Assembly (NCBI GenBank): GCA_030684775.1
Contig: JAUXXW010000082.1
Span: forward strand, 1-34,394
Length of the DNA: 34,394 nucleotides
Direction of reading: 5' to 3'
Source: Pseudomonadota bacterium
Lineage (GTDB): Bacteria; Pseudomonadota; Gammaproteobacteria; Burkholderiales; Thiobacillaceae
The first letter of the stretch is position 1. Every line of letters begins with the position of its first letter. Position numbers and translations under genes: made by a program. This document shows positions 7,083-15,007 of the stretch, one piece after another. The notes under the pieces are model-generated. The model ran no database searches and was not told where the DNA came from. It saw nothing but the letters and a program-made list of their open reading frames with translations.

Positions 7083-9120
7083 ACTGCTCGTCATGCGCCG
7101 GTTTGAAGGCGACGGCCAGTTGCTGTTGCACGTTGGGCGGCACCTGTTCGTGGTGGCTGAATTCCAGGGTGTAGGAGCCCTGGCCGCCGGTGAGCGCCTT
7201 CAGCCGTGATTGCAGGTTTTCCAGCTCGGCCAGGGGTGCCTGGCCGCTGACCACGAGCATGCCGCCGCGTCCGCTTTCGTGGCCGGTGATCTGGCCGCGG
7301 CGCGCGGAGAAGTCGCCGCTGACGTCGCCGATGGCGGATTCGGGCGTGGTCAGTTCGACGCGGACGATGGGCTCCAGCACCACCGGGCGGGCCTGTTCGG
7401 CGGCGGCCTGGAAGGCTTTCTTGCCGGCGCTGACGAAGGCGATTTCCTTGCCGTCGACCGCGTGGCTCTTGCCGTCGTAGACGGTGACGCGCACATCCTG
7501 CATCGGAAAACCGGCGACGATGCCCAGTTCCATGGCCTGGAGCACGCCTTTTTCCACGGCGGCGATGAAGGGGCCGGGGATGGCGCCGCCTTTCACGGCA
7601 TCGACGTACTCGAAGCCGGCGCCGCGAGCCAATGGTTCGATGCGCAGATAGACCTCGCCGAACTGGCCGGCGCCGCCGGTCTGTTTCTTGTGCCGGTAGT
7701 GGCCTTCCGCCTTCTGGGTGATGGTTTCGCGGTAGGGAATGGTGGGCGTGTGGGTTTCCACTTCCAGGCGGAACTGTTCGCGCATTTTTTCCAGCACGAA
7801 TTTCAGGTGGTTTTCACCCTGGCCGCGTATCACGGCTTCGTGCGTGGTGGGGTCGTGGTCGACGTGCAGGCCGGGGTCTTCGGCGCACAGGCGGTGGAGT
7901 ATCTCGGACAGCTTGTCGACTTCAGTCTGCTTTTTCGGCCGTACCGCCAGGCCGTAGACGGCATGAGGGAAGTCGAGCGGCTGCATGTGGATGTGGTCGT
8001 CTTCCGGGGCGTCGTGCAGCACGGCGTCGAAGCCGAGATCGTCGATCTTGGCCACGGCGCAGATGTCGCCGGGTATGCAGGCTTTGACTTCCTCCAACTG
8101 CTTGCCCTGGAGGCGGTACAAGTGGCTGACCTTGAATGGCTTGCGCGATTCGCCGATATAGAGCTGTGAATCCGGCGTGACGGTGCCCTGATGCACCCGG
8201 AATACGGCGGTCTTGCCGACATAGGGGTCGATTTCCACCTTGAACACATGGGCGAGCACATGTTTGTCCGGGTCCGGCACGGCGCGCAGCGGTTGCGCGG
8301 CCTCGCCTTCACCCTGCACGAACAGCGGCGGGTTGCCCTCACTGGGGTTGGGCAGCAGCTTGGCGATGATGTCGAGCAGTTCGGGTATGCCGGCGCCGGT
8401 GCTGGCGGATACGAAGCACACCGGTACCAAGTGGTTTTCGCGCAGGGCTTTTTCGAACGGGGCGTGCAGTTGGGCCGAGGCGACCTCGCCCTGTTCCAGG
8501 TAGATATTCATCAGGTCTTCGTCGACTTCCACGACCTGATCGACCAGGGCGCTGTGAGCGTCCGCCACGGAGGAAAAATCGGACTCGCCACCGGGGTTGA
8601 AGAAGCAATCGGTGACCTTGCTCCCGCCGCCGGCGGGCAGGTTGATCGGCAGGCATTCGCGGCCGAAGGCGGTCTGAATTTCGGATAGGAGCGCTGGAAG
8701 GTCGAGTCCATCCGAGTCAATCTTGTTGACCACGATCATGCGGCACAGCTTGCGCGTCTGCGCCCAGTGCATCATGCGGTGAGCTGTGAGTTCCAGACCC
8801 TTCTTCGGGTCGATCACCACCACGGCGGTTTCGACGGCATCCAGGGCGCACATGGCCTGGCCCATGAAATCGGGGTAGCCGGGAGTGTCGAGCAGATTGA
8901 TCTGGGTGCCTTGATGATCGAGATGGGCAACGGCCACCTTGATCGAGTGCTGATGGGTTTTCTCCAGCGGGTCGTAATCGCATACGGTGTTGCCACGCTC
9001 CACGGAACCGGCTGCGGGAATGGCGCCGGCGGCCGCGAGCAGGGCTTCGATCAGGGTGGTTTTGCCGGCGCCGCCGTGGCCGACCAGTGCGAGGGTGCGG
9101 ATGTCTTGGGATGTGGTCAT
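7081..9120 (-). CDS. EF-G-like translational GTPase (EF-G2/FusA2 type)
   Basis: The 679-aa protein has the EF-G domain order. The G domain carries P-loop GHGGAGKT (14-21), DTPG (78-81) and NKID (132-135). Domain II follows (KTAVFRVHQGTVTPDSQ), then domain IV (RHKKQTGGAGQFGEVYLRIEP) and a C-terminal domain with the GDVSGDFSARRGQITG motif. Switch I differs from canonical EF-G: the ERGITI element is replaced by a stretch ending DPLEKTHQHSI. That is typical of the duplicated EF-G2 class, whose members are often dispensable for bulk elongation. It lies 35 bp downstream of the acyltransferase gene on the same strand, so the two are probably co-transcribed. Canonical fusA is not here. No clear ribosome site precedes the ATG. 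Confidence 0.92.
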   Translation of the reverse strand: MTTSQDIRTLALVGHGGAGKTTLIEALLAAAGAIPAAGSVERGNTVCDYDPLEKTHQHSIKVAVAHLDHQGTQINLLDTPGYPDFMGQAMCALDAVETAVVVIDPKKGLELTAHRMMHWAQTRKLCRMIVVNKIDSDGLDLPALLSEIQTAFGRECLPINLPAGGGSKVTDCFFNPGGESDFSSVADAHSALVDQVVEVDEDLMNIYLEQGEVASAQLHAPFEKALRENHLVPVCFVSASTGAGIPELLDIIAKLLPNPSEGNPPLFVQGEGEAAQPLRAVPDPDKHVLAHVFKVEIDPYVGKTAVFRVHQGTVTPDSQLYIGESRKPFKVSHLYRLQGKQLEEVKACIPGDICAVAKIDDLGFDAVLHDAPEDDHIHMQPLDFPHAVYGLAVRPKKQTEVDKLSEILHRLCAEDPGLHVDHDPTTHEAVIRGQGENHLKFVLEKMREQFRLEVETHTPTIPYRETITQKAEGHYRHKKQTGGAGQFGEVYLRIEPLARGAGFEYVDAVKGGAIPGPFIAAVEKGVLQAMELGIVAGFPMQDVRVTVYDGKSHAVDGKEIAFVSAGKKAFQAAAEQARPVVLEPIVRVELTTPESAIGDVSGDFSARRGQITGHESGRGGMLVVSGQAPLAELENLQSRLKALTGGQGSYTLEFSHHEQVPPNVQQQLAVAFKPAHDEQ

Positions 9121-9155
9121 GATGGTTTTCTAGTGAAGGGAGGTTGGAAAAAGCG

Positions 9156-9923
9156 TCAGGTGGCCGCGATGAGCAGTTCGCCGCGATTGGTAATGAGATC
9201 CCAGACCTGGGGCGCGACCAGTCTGATGCTGGGCAGAACCTCGTCCGCCGAGGTGATGCAGGGCACGCGCACGCCGTGATATTCGACATCCGGCCCGATC
9301 CGCCGGAACACCACGCCGAAGCGGCCGAGCAGTCGCACCAGCGCCGGTTCCATGACCGCGTAGCAATGGCTGATGCCGTGCGCGTGGGCCATGCGCATGA
9401 CGGCCGCGAACAGGCCGAGCGAAATATGCGGCAGCACGCGGCGCTCGTCGCCGTCGAAATACATCTCGATGTCGGCGGCCACGCCGGCGACACTGCCGGC
9501 CTCACCGAGACGCCTCTTGAAGGCCTTGGAGACGGCGAAACGCGATATTTCACCGAGACGCGAGCGAACCGATACATCCCGCACGGGATCGTCCAGATCG
9601 CAATGTGCTTCGATGGGGTAGGGCGCGTGATTCGCGGGCAGGATCAGCCGCACGGTGGCGGCATAGACGCCGGTTCGGCGATGGCGGAGCAGGTAGTGGT
9701 CGGAGCGGACATCGAACTCGTCTTCTTCCAGGTGGATCGGGTGGCCTGATGGATCGACACCACGGGCGCAATCCGACTCCGTCTCGAACCCGGTCTCCAC
9801 TACATAGACCTGATAGCGCAGTTGAAATACCCGAGTCCGCAATTCGTCCGTGTCGGCGTGAACCAGTTCAAAGTATCGAGTGAATGCGGAAAGCAGATCT
9901 TGCTGCATGGATGCGGTGTGCAT
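9156..9923 (-). CDS. PEP-CTERM/exosortase system-associated acyltransferase
   Basis: The 255-aa protein resembles the exosortase-associated acyltransferase family (TIGR03694), distantly related to acyl-homoserine-lactone synthases and N-acyl amino-acid synthases of the GNAT fold. Visible features are the N-terminal LRYQVYVVETGFE segment, ATVRLILP, EISRFAVSKAFKRR and a C-terminal GVRVPCITSADE region. In other genomes the family sits beside exosortase (xrtA/epsH) and exopolysaccharide genes. Here its neighbour is an EF-G-like gene 35 bp downstream, and no exosortase is in the window. It probably transfers an acyl chain to an amino compound; the substrate is unknown. Two ATGs, at 9923 and 9908, are possible starts. 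It is divergent from sucA across 156 bp. Confidence 0.85.
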   Translation of the reverse strand: MHTASMQQDLLSAFTRYFELVHADTDELRTRVFQLRYQVYVVETGFETESDCARGVDPSGHPIHLEEDEFDVRSDHYLLRHRRTGVYAATVRLILPANHAPYPIEAHCDLDDPVRDVSVRSRLGEISRFAVSKAFKRRLGEAGSVAGVAADIEMYFDGDERRVLPHISLGLFAAVMRMAHAHGISHCYAVMEPALVRLLGRFGVVFRRIGPDVEYHGVRVPCITSADEVLPSIRLVAPQVWDLITNRGELLIAAT

Positions 9924-10079
9924 GCTGTCTGGCGGGGTGTCCCGTCAGGGTAGCGAAGCGGATGGAGAAGGTAAACAAGGCATTTGCCTCCGCACCCGCC
10001 CGCGCGGCTTTCCCGGCTGAAAAATCACCTTGCACCGCAACACGCCACCCGTTAGCGTGCGCGCAGCGTCAACTTAACC

Positions 10080-12839
10080 ATGAGCCCAGGCATGCAGCGC
10101 GATCCTCTCCCCGTCACGGCCTTGTATTCCGATAGCGCGGATTACCTGGCCGCGCTCGAATCCGAACGGCCGGAGTCGTTTCCGCCACCGCCGCGCGCCT
10201 CATTTGCGTCCGCTCCACCGCGTTTCCCGAAGCGGGAAGCGATCGAGGTTTCCGATCTGCCCTTGCTGAAATGCGAGGCGAGCCAGGTCGGGGTGTTGCA
10301 ACTCATCAATGCCTACCGTTTTCGCGGTTTCCGCGTCGCCGATCTGGACCCGTTGAAGCACCTGCCGCAGCCGCCCATTCCGGAACTGGACCCGGCCAAC
10401 CACGGCCTCACCGCCGCCGATCTGGATCAGGAGTTCGATACCGGTTCACTGGTCGGCCCGGCGCGCGACACTTTGCGCAATATCATCGCGCGGGTGCGGC
10501 GCACCTATTGCGGCACCCTGGCGCCGGAATACATGCATCTCACCAGTACCACGCAGAAACGCTGGTTGCAGCAGCGCCTGGAGGGGGAGAGCGGGGGCGT
10601 GGGCGGCCAGGAAATGACGGAGGAGTTGCAGCGCTGGCTGCTGGCGCAACTGACCGCCGCCGAGACGCTGGAAAAGACCCTGCACACCCGCTTCGTCGGC
10701 CAGAAACGCTTTTCGCTGGAAGGCGGCGAGTCGCTGATTCCGCTGCTCAATTTCCTGCTTGAACTGGCCGCTCGCGCCGGGATACGGGAAATCGGCCTGG
10801 GCATGGCGCATCGCGGCCGCCTCAATGTGTTGCACAACGTGATGAAGCGCTCGGTGATCGAGTTGTTCGAGCATGCCCACATGGCGCTGGGCAACGCGCA
10901 GCGCACCGGCGATGTGAAATATCACCAGGGTTTCGCCGCCGACCTGGAGACGGCGGGCGGCCCGATACGCACCGTGTTGTCGTTCAACCCGTCACACCTG
11001 GAAATCGTCAGTCCCGTGGTGGAGGGCTGGGTACGCGCGCAGCAGCAGCGTCGCGGCGATACCGACGGCAGCCAGGTGATGCCGGTGTTGATCCACGGCG
11101 ATGCCGCGATGGCCGGCCAGGGCGTGGTGATGGAAACCCTGAACATGGCGGCCACCCGCGGTTTTACGACCGGTGGCACGCTGCACATCGTCATCAACAA
11201 CCAGATCGGTTTCACCACCTCCGACCCGCGCGATTCCCGCTCCAGCCTGTATTGCACCGATGTGATGAAGATCGTCGAGGCGCCGGTGTTGCATGTGAAC
11301 GGCGACGACCCGGAAGCGGTGCTGCGGGCGGTGGCGATCGCCCTGGAATACCGCATGGCGTTCAAGCGCGATATCGCCATCGATCTGATCTGCTACCGCC
11401 GTCTCGGCCACAACGAGCAGGACGAGCCGATGGCGACGCAGCCGTTGATGTACCGCCGCATCCAGGCATTGCCCAGCACACGAGTCCTCTATGCGCAACG
11501 GCTGGCCGAACAGGACGTGGTGGACGCCGCCGAGGCGGAGTCCATGGTGCAGGCCTTTCGCGCCAGCCTGGATGCCCGCGTCGGCCACCAAGTGGCCGCG
11601 AAAAGCCCCTACGCGGCGAATTGGAGCCCTTACAAGGGCACGCACTGGCGCGATGCCACGCCCTCCCGGGTTCCCTTGCAGCGCTTGCAGGCGCTGGCGC
11701 GACGGCTTACCGCCGTGCCGGCCGACTTCGTCCTCCATCCCCGCGTGAAGAAGATCATGGATGATCGCGCCCAGATGGGTGAGGGCGCGCTGCCGCTGGA
11801 CTGGGGCATGGCGGAAAGTCTGGCCTACGCCAGCCTGCTGGCCGATGGCACGCCGGTGCGGCTGACCGGGCAGGATTCCGGACGCGGTACCTTCTTCCAC
11901 CGCCATGCCGTGCTGCACGACCAGGAGCGGGAAAACTGGAATGACGGGGTTTACATCCCGTTGCAGAACCTGATTCCCGGCCAGGCCAATTTCCTGGTGG
12001 TGGATTCCGTACTTTCTGAAGAAGCCGTGCTCGGCTTCGAGTATGGCTATGCCAGCGTCGCGCCGGAGCAACTGGTGATCTGGGAAGCGCAGTTCGGCGA
12101 TTTTCTCAACGGCGCCCAGGTGGTGGTGGACCAGTTCATCGCCGCCGCCGAAAGCAAGTGGGGGTTGCTCTCCGGCCTCACCCTGTTCCTGCCGCATGGC
12201 TACGAGGGCCAAGGGCCGGAACACTCCTCCGGGCGCATCGAACGCTTCCTGCAACTGGCAGCGCATGACAATTTCCAGATCGTGCAGCCCACCACGCCGG
12301 CACAGATGTTCCACTTGCTGCGTCGTCAGGTGGTGCGCCCCTACCGCAAGCCCTTGATCGTGTTCACCCCCAAGAGCCTGCTACGCCACCCGGATGCCGG
12401 CTCCAGCCTGGAAGAGGTCGCGAGTGGCGCTTTCCAGCCCCTGATCGACGAAGTCGATGCCCTCGACCCGACCGAAGTCACCCGCCTGGTGTTCTGCTCC
12501 GGACGCCTTTATTACGACCTGCTGCGCGCGCGCCGGGAGCGTGAGGCTCACAACATCGCCATCATCCGAATCGAACAGCTCTATCCCTGGCCGGATCTGG
12601 AACTTGCCGAACTGCTGGCGCGTTACCCGGGGGTGAACGACATCGTCTGGGCGCAGGACGAACCGCTCAATCAGGGCGCCTGGCGCTATGCCGCCTACCC
12701 CATCCGCCTGGCCACCGGCATCACCCTGTGTTACGCCGGCCGCCCCGAGTCCTCCTCGCCCGCCGCCGGTTATCTCAGTCTGCACAAGCAGCAACTGGAA
12801 GAAATCCTGACCGCGGCGCTGGGGCCGGCAAGTGCGTAG
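10080..12839 (+). CDS. sucA: 2-oxoglutarate dehydrogenase E1 component
   Basis: Thiamine-diphosphate enzyme that decarboxylates 2-oxoglutarate in the TCA cycle and passes succinyl to the lipoyl E2. The 919-aa chain carries the family signatures: LQLINAYRFRG, EYMHLTSTTQKRWLQQRLE, KRFSLEGGES, GMAHRGRLNVL (His244, E. coli His260), GDAAMAGQG (Asp341), INNQIGFTTSDPRDSRS and SGRIERFLQL. The N-terminus is about 20 residues shorter than in E. coli. I cannot recognise the conserved E2-binding segment (LYEDFLTDPDSVD in E. coli), and an in-frame stop at 10053 rules out extension upstream. No sucB, lpd or other TCA gene is adjacent, so the gene is an orphan. Its 3' end has been copied twice downstream. 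Confidence 0.94.
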   Translation: MSPGMQRDPLPVTALYSDSADYLAALESERPESFPPPPRASFASAPPRFPKREAIEVSDLPLLKCEASQVGVLQLINAYRFRGFRVADLDPLKHLPQPPIPELDPANHGLTAADLDQEFDTGSLVGPARDTLRNIIARVRRTYCGTLAPEYMHLTSTTQKRWLQQRLEGESGGVGGQEMTEELQRWLLAQLTAAETLEKTLHTRFVGQKRFSLEGGESLIPLLNFLLELAARAGIREIGLGMAHRGRLNVLHNVMKRSVIELFEHAHMALGNAQRTGDVKYHQGFAADLETAGGPIRTVLSFNPSHLEIVSPVVEGWVRAQQQRRGDTDGSQVMPVLIHGDAAMAGQGVVMETLNMAATRGFTTGGTLHIVINNQIGFTTSDPRDSRSSLYCTDVMKIVEAPVLHVNGDDPEAVLRAVAIALEYRMAFKRDIAIDLICYRRLGHNEQDEPMATQPLMYRRIQALPSTRVLYAQRLAEQDVVDAAEAESMVQAFRASLDARVGHQVAAKSPYAANWSPYKGTHWRDATPSRVPLQRLQALARRLTAVPADFVLHPRVKKIMDDRAQMGEGALPLDWGMAESLAYASLLADGTPVRLTGQDSGRGTFFHRHAVLHDQERENWNDGVYIPLQNLIPGQANFLVVDSVLSEEAVLGFEYGYASVAPEQLVIWEAQFGDFLNGAQVVVDQFIAAAESKWGLLSGLTLFLPHGYEGQGPEHSSGRIERFLQLAAHDNFQIVQPTTPAQMFHLLRRQVVRPYRKPLIVFTPKSLLRHPDAGSSLEEVASGAFQPLIDEVDALDPTEVTRLVFCSGRLYYDLLRARREREAHNIAIIRIEQLYPWPDLELAELLARYPGVNDIVWAQDEPLNQGAWRYAAYPIRLATGITLCYAGRPESSSPAAGYLSLHKQQLEEILTAALGPASA

Positions 12840-12843
12840 GACG

Positions 12844-12918
12844 CGTAGGTTGGGCAAAGCGTAGCGTGCCCAACAACCCGTCGCCATGTTGGGCACGCTT
12901 CGCTTTGCCCAACCTACG
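12844..12918. repeat. 75-bp palindromic REP-like repeat, copy 4
   Basis: Standard arms. The loop is of the second sequence type, AACCCGTCGCCATG. It starts five bases after the sucA stop codon. Confidence 0.9.
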
Positions 12919-13010
12919 TCTCCTGACCGCGGCGCTGGGGCCGGCAAGCGCGTAGGACGCGCGTCGTTCAGGTCGTTGCCTTCGCGCTAACGCCGGCTCG
13001 CCTATGGACG

Positions 13011-13085
13011 CGTAGGTTGGGCAAAGCGTAGCGTGCCCAACATGGCGACGGGTTTTTGGGCACGCTACGCGTTGCCCAACCTACG
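13011..13085. repeat. 75-bp palindromic REP-like repeat, copy 5 (loop inverted)
   Basis: Same arms and same loop type as copy 4, but the loop reads ATGGCGACGGGTTT, the reverse complement sense. One arm has a CGCTACGCGTTGCCC variant. Confidence 0.9.
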
Positions 13086-13142
13086 TCTCCTGATCGCGGC
13101 GCTGGGGCCGGCAAGCGCGTAGGGCGCGCGCCGTTCGGGTCG

Positions 13143-14429
13143 TTACCTTCGCGCTAACGCCGGCTCGCCGAGCACGCCTGCTTCTCCGGTCCGGCGGGCA
13201 ATGATTACCGCGCCGCAGGAATCACTGAACACATTGACCGAGGTGCGGCACATATCCAGCACCCGGTCGACCGCCAGGATCAGGCCGATGGCTTCCACCG
13301 GCAAACCGACGGCGGCCAGGATGATGGCGATGGCGACCAGGCTGGCCGAGGGAATCGCGGCCACGCCGATGGAGGTCACCAGCGCCATCAACACGATGGT
13401 GAATTGCAGCGCAAAACCCAGTTCGATGCTGTAGGCCTGGGCGATGAACATCGCCGCCACGCACTCATACAAGGCCGTGCCATCCATGTTGACCGTCGCC
13501 CCCAGCGGCAAGACAAAGCTGCTGGTGCGGTTGGAAACGCCGGCATTCTTCTCCACGCATTCCATGGTCAGCGGTAGCGTGGCGGCGGATGAACTGGTGG
13601 AAAACGCGGTCAGCAGCGCCGGCGCCATGGCGCGATAGTGGTGCAGCGGATTGACCCGCCCAACGAAATAAAGCAGCAGGGGCAGGACCACCAGCATATG
13701 CACCGTCAGGGCCGCCAGCACGCTGAGGAAGAACCAGGCCAAGGGCACGAAGGCCGCATAGCCGGTGCTGGCCACCACCTTGGCGACCAGCCCGAATACA
13801 CCGATGGGCGCGAACTTCATCACCCAATCGGTGATTTTCAGCATCACCTGAAATGTGCCCTGCCAGAAGTTGTACAGGCTTTCCGCATAGGCCTCCTCGA
13901 TCCGGGTCATGAAGAAGCCGAACAACAGGCTGAAGAAAATCAGCCCCAGCATCTGGCCATCCGCCGCCGCCGCGACCACGTTGGTCGGCACCATGCGCAG
14001 GAAAACCTCGACCAGATCGCCGGTGCCTTTGCCTTCCACCTTGGCCACCACATCACCGGTATTCTCGGACAGGCCGATCAGATGCTTTGCCGGTTCGCCA
14101 TCCACCATGCCCGGCGCCAGCGTGTTGACGATGACCAGGCCCACCAGAATGGCAAAGGTGCTGGTCGTCAGGTAGTACAGCAGGGTCTTCATGCCCAGCC
14201 TGCCGAACGCGCTTCCCGAGCCTATGCCGGCAATGCCGACGATGATGGACGACACCACCAGCGGCACGATCAACATCTTCAGGGCATTCAGGAACAGGGT
14301 GCCGATGAAGTCGAATACCGAATAGAACGTCACGCCGAACAGCGCCGAGTCCGTCCCCGCCAGCGTTCCGGCAATGGCGGCCAGCAGCAGCGCTATGAGA
14401 ATTTGCCAATGTAATTGCAGCTTTTTCAT
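13143..14429 (-). CDS. Dicarboxylate/amino acid:cation symporter (Glu/Asp type, DAACS family)
   Basis: The 428-aa inner-membrane protein belongs to the glutamate transporter family (GltP/DctA, GltPh fold) with eight transmembrane helices and two re-entrant hairpins. The serine-rich first hairpin reads STSSSAATLP. The sodium-site motif NMDGTALYE follows, and helix 8 reads DRVLDMCRTSVNV, with the Asp and Arg that bind acidic amino-acid substrates in GltPh. This favours glutamate or aspartate over C4-dicarboxylates, although annotation pipelines may call it DctA. It is convergent with sucA, whose substrate 2-oxoglutarate is one transamination from glutamate; any metabolic link is inference. Its last codons and stop are also present in a duplicated, nonfunctional copy just downstream. 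Confidence 0.9.
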   Translation of the reverse strand: MKKLQLHWQILIALLLAAIAGTLAGTDSALFGVTFYSVFDFIGTLFLNALKMLIVPLVVSSIIVGIAGIGSGSAFGRLGMKTLLYYLTTSTFAILVGLVIVNTLAPGMVDGEPAKHLIGLSENTGDVVAKVEGKGTGDLVEVFLRMVPTNVVAAAADGQMLGLIFFSLLFGFFMTRIEEAYAESLYNFWQGTFQVMLKITDWVMKFAPIGVFGLVAKVVASTGYAAFVPLAWFFLSVLAALTVHMLVVLPLLLYFVGRVNPLHHYRAMAPALLTAFSTSSSAATLPLTMECVEKNAGVSNRTSSFVLPLGATVNMDGTALYECVAAMFIAQAYSIELGFALQFTIVLMALVTSIGVAAIPSASLVAIAIILAAVGLPVEAIGLILAVDRVLDMCRTSVNVFSDSCGAVIIARRTGEAGVLGEPALARR

Positions 14430-14467
14430 CCTCGGGTTCCTGTTCTGAAGAGGCTACGAATAGGGCC

Positions 14468-14492
14468 GTTGGGCACGCTTCGCTTTGCCCAA
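14468..14492. repeat. Truncated half copy of the 75-bp palindrome
   Basis: GTTGGGCACGCTTCGCTTTG followed by CCCAAGC; the end of the arm is lost. It lies 38 bp upstream of the symporter start, in its 5' region. The rest of the 148-bp gap to the GFA gene shows nothing recognisable. Confidence 0.75.
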
Positions 14493-14577
14493 GCCGCGAC
14501 ATTGCTCGTAGTCAGGCGAACCGCGCCATGCAATACGACTGTACTGTCGAAGGCCTGGGGGATTCGTTCAACGCGGC

Positions 14578-15003
14578 TTACCGGCCTGGCTCATAAGCTT
14601 CGTACTGCGGCAAATCTCCGGCAATTTCTTCCCAATTGGCCTTGGACGTCACGAAGATATGCGCCACAGGCCGTTCCTCGATATCCGACTCAATGGCGCC
14701 GAGTCGAATACGAAGCTGTTCCGGTTTTGTCGCGGTCTTGCTGAAAATGGGCGAGCCGCAAATTTTGCAGAAATGCTTGGTTTGTCCCGGCGTCGACTCA
14801 TAAGCGGTGAGTGCATCTTCACCGGCGAGCAGCTTGAAATCGGAGACGTCAACGATGCCATTGGTGGCGAATGCACTGCCTTGGGCCTTGCGGCATTGGG
14901 AGCAATGGCAATACACGATGCTGCGGACAGGTCCGCTGATTTCGAATCGAACCGCCCCGCAAAGACAACCACCCGTGTAATGCCCGTCCTTTTCCACGCC
15001 CAC
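14578..15003 (-). CDS. GFA-family (CENP-V/glutathione-dependent formaldehyde-activating-like) zinc protein
   Basis: The 141-aa protein has the GFA beta-fold zinc-site pattern: GGCLCGAVRFE (Cys13, Cys15), YCHCSQCRK (Cys32, Cys34, Cys37) and FCKICGSPIFS (Cys79, Cys82). All seven family cysteines are present. Members were named for glutathione-dependent formaldehyde activation, but most have no demonstrated activity, so the substrate should be left open. The start is a GTG at 15003, since no in-frame ATG lies near the N-terminus. The start is only five bases from the end of the protease gene upstream on the same strand, so the two could share a transcript, although their functions look unrelated. 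Confidence 0.9.
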   Translation of the reverse strand: MGVEKDGHYTGGCLCGAVRFEISGPVRSIVYCHCSQCRKAQGSAFATNGIVDVSDFKLLAGEDALTAYESTPGQTKHFCKICGSPIFSKTATKPEQLRIRLGAIESDIEERPVAHIFVTSKANWEEIAGDLPQYEAYEPGR

Positions 15004-15007
15004 CCTG

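Larger units (their letters stand above)
12805..13142. repeat. Tandem duplication of sucA and symporter 3' ends around repeat elements
   Basis: The last 35 bases of sucA (from TCCTGACCGCGGCGCTGGGG) appear three times, starting at 12805, 12921 and 13088. The 3' end of the facing symporter gene (GGTCGTTACCTTCGCGCTAA, symporter stop codon included) appears twice, near 12971-13003 and again at 13139. A 75-bp palindrome follows the first two sucA-end copies. The period between copies two and three is 167 bp. The whole 303-bp gap 12840-13142 is therefore made of duplicated gene ends and repeats. Confidence 0.93.

Noticed and set aside
12728-12955. Frames that read through the 75-bp palindromes (residues like VGWAKRSVPN)
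   Set aside because: The same peptide appears wherever the palindrome occurs, so it is the translated repeat and not a gene family.
15-13085. Possible CRISPR array because of recurring repeats
   Set aside because: Copies are dispersed over kilobases, palindromic over 75 bp and not separated by uniform spacers; no cas genes.
13143-14429. Naming the symporter dctA
   Set aside because: The helix-8 DMCRTSVNV and hairpin motifs fit acidic amino-acid carriers as well as or better than C4-dicarboxylate carriers; substrate left open.
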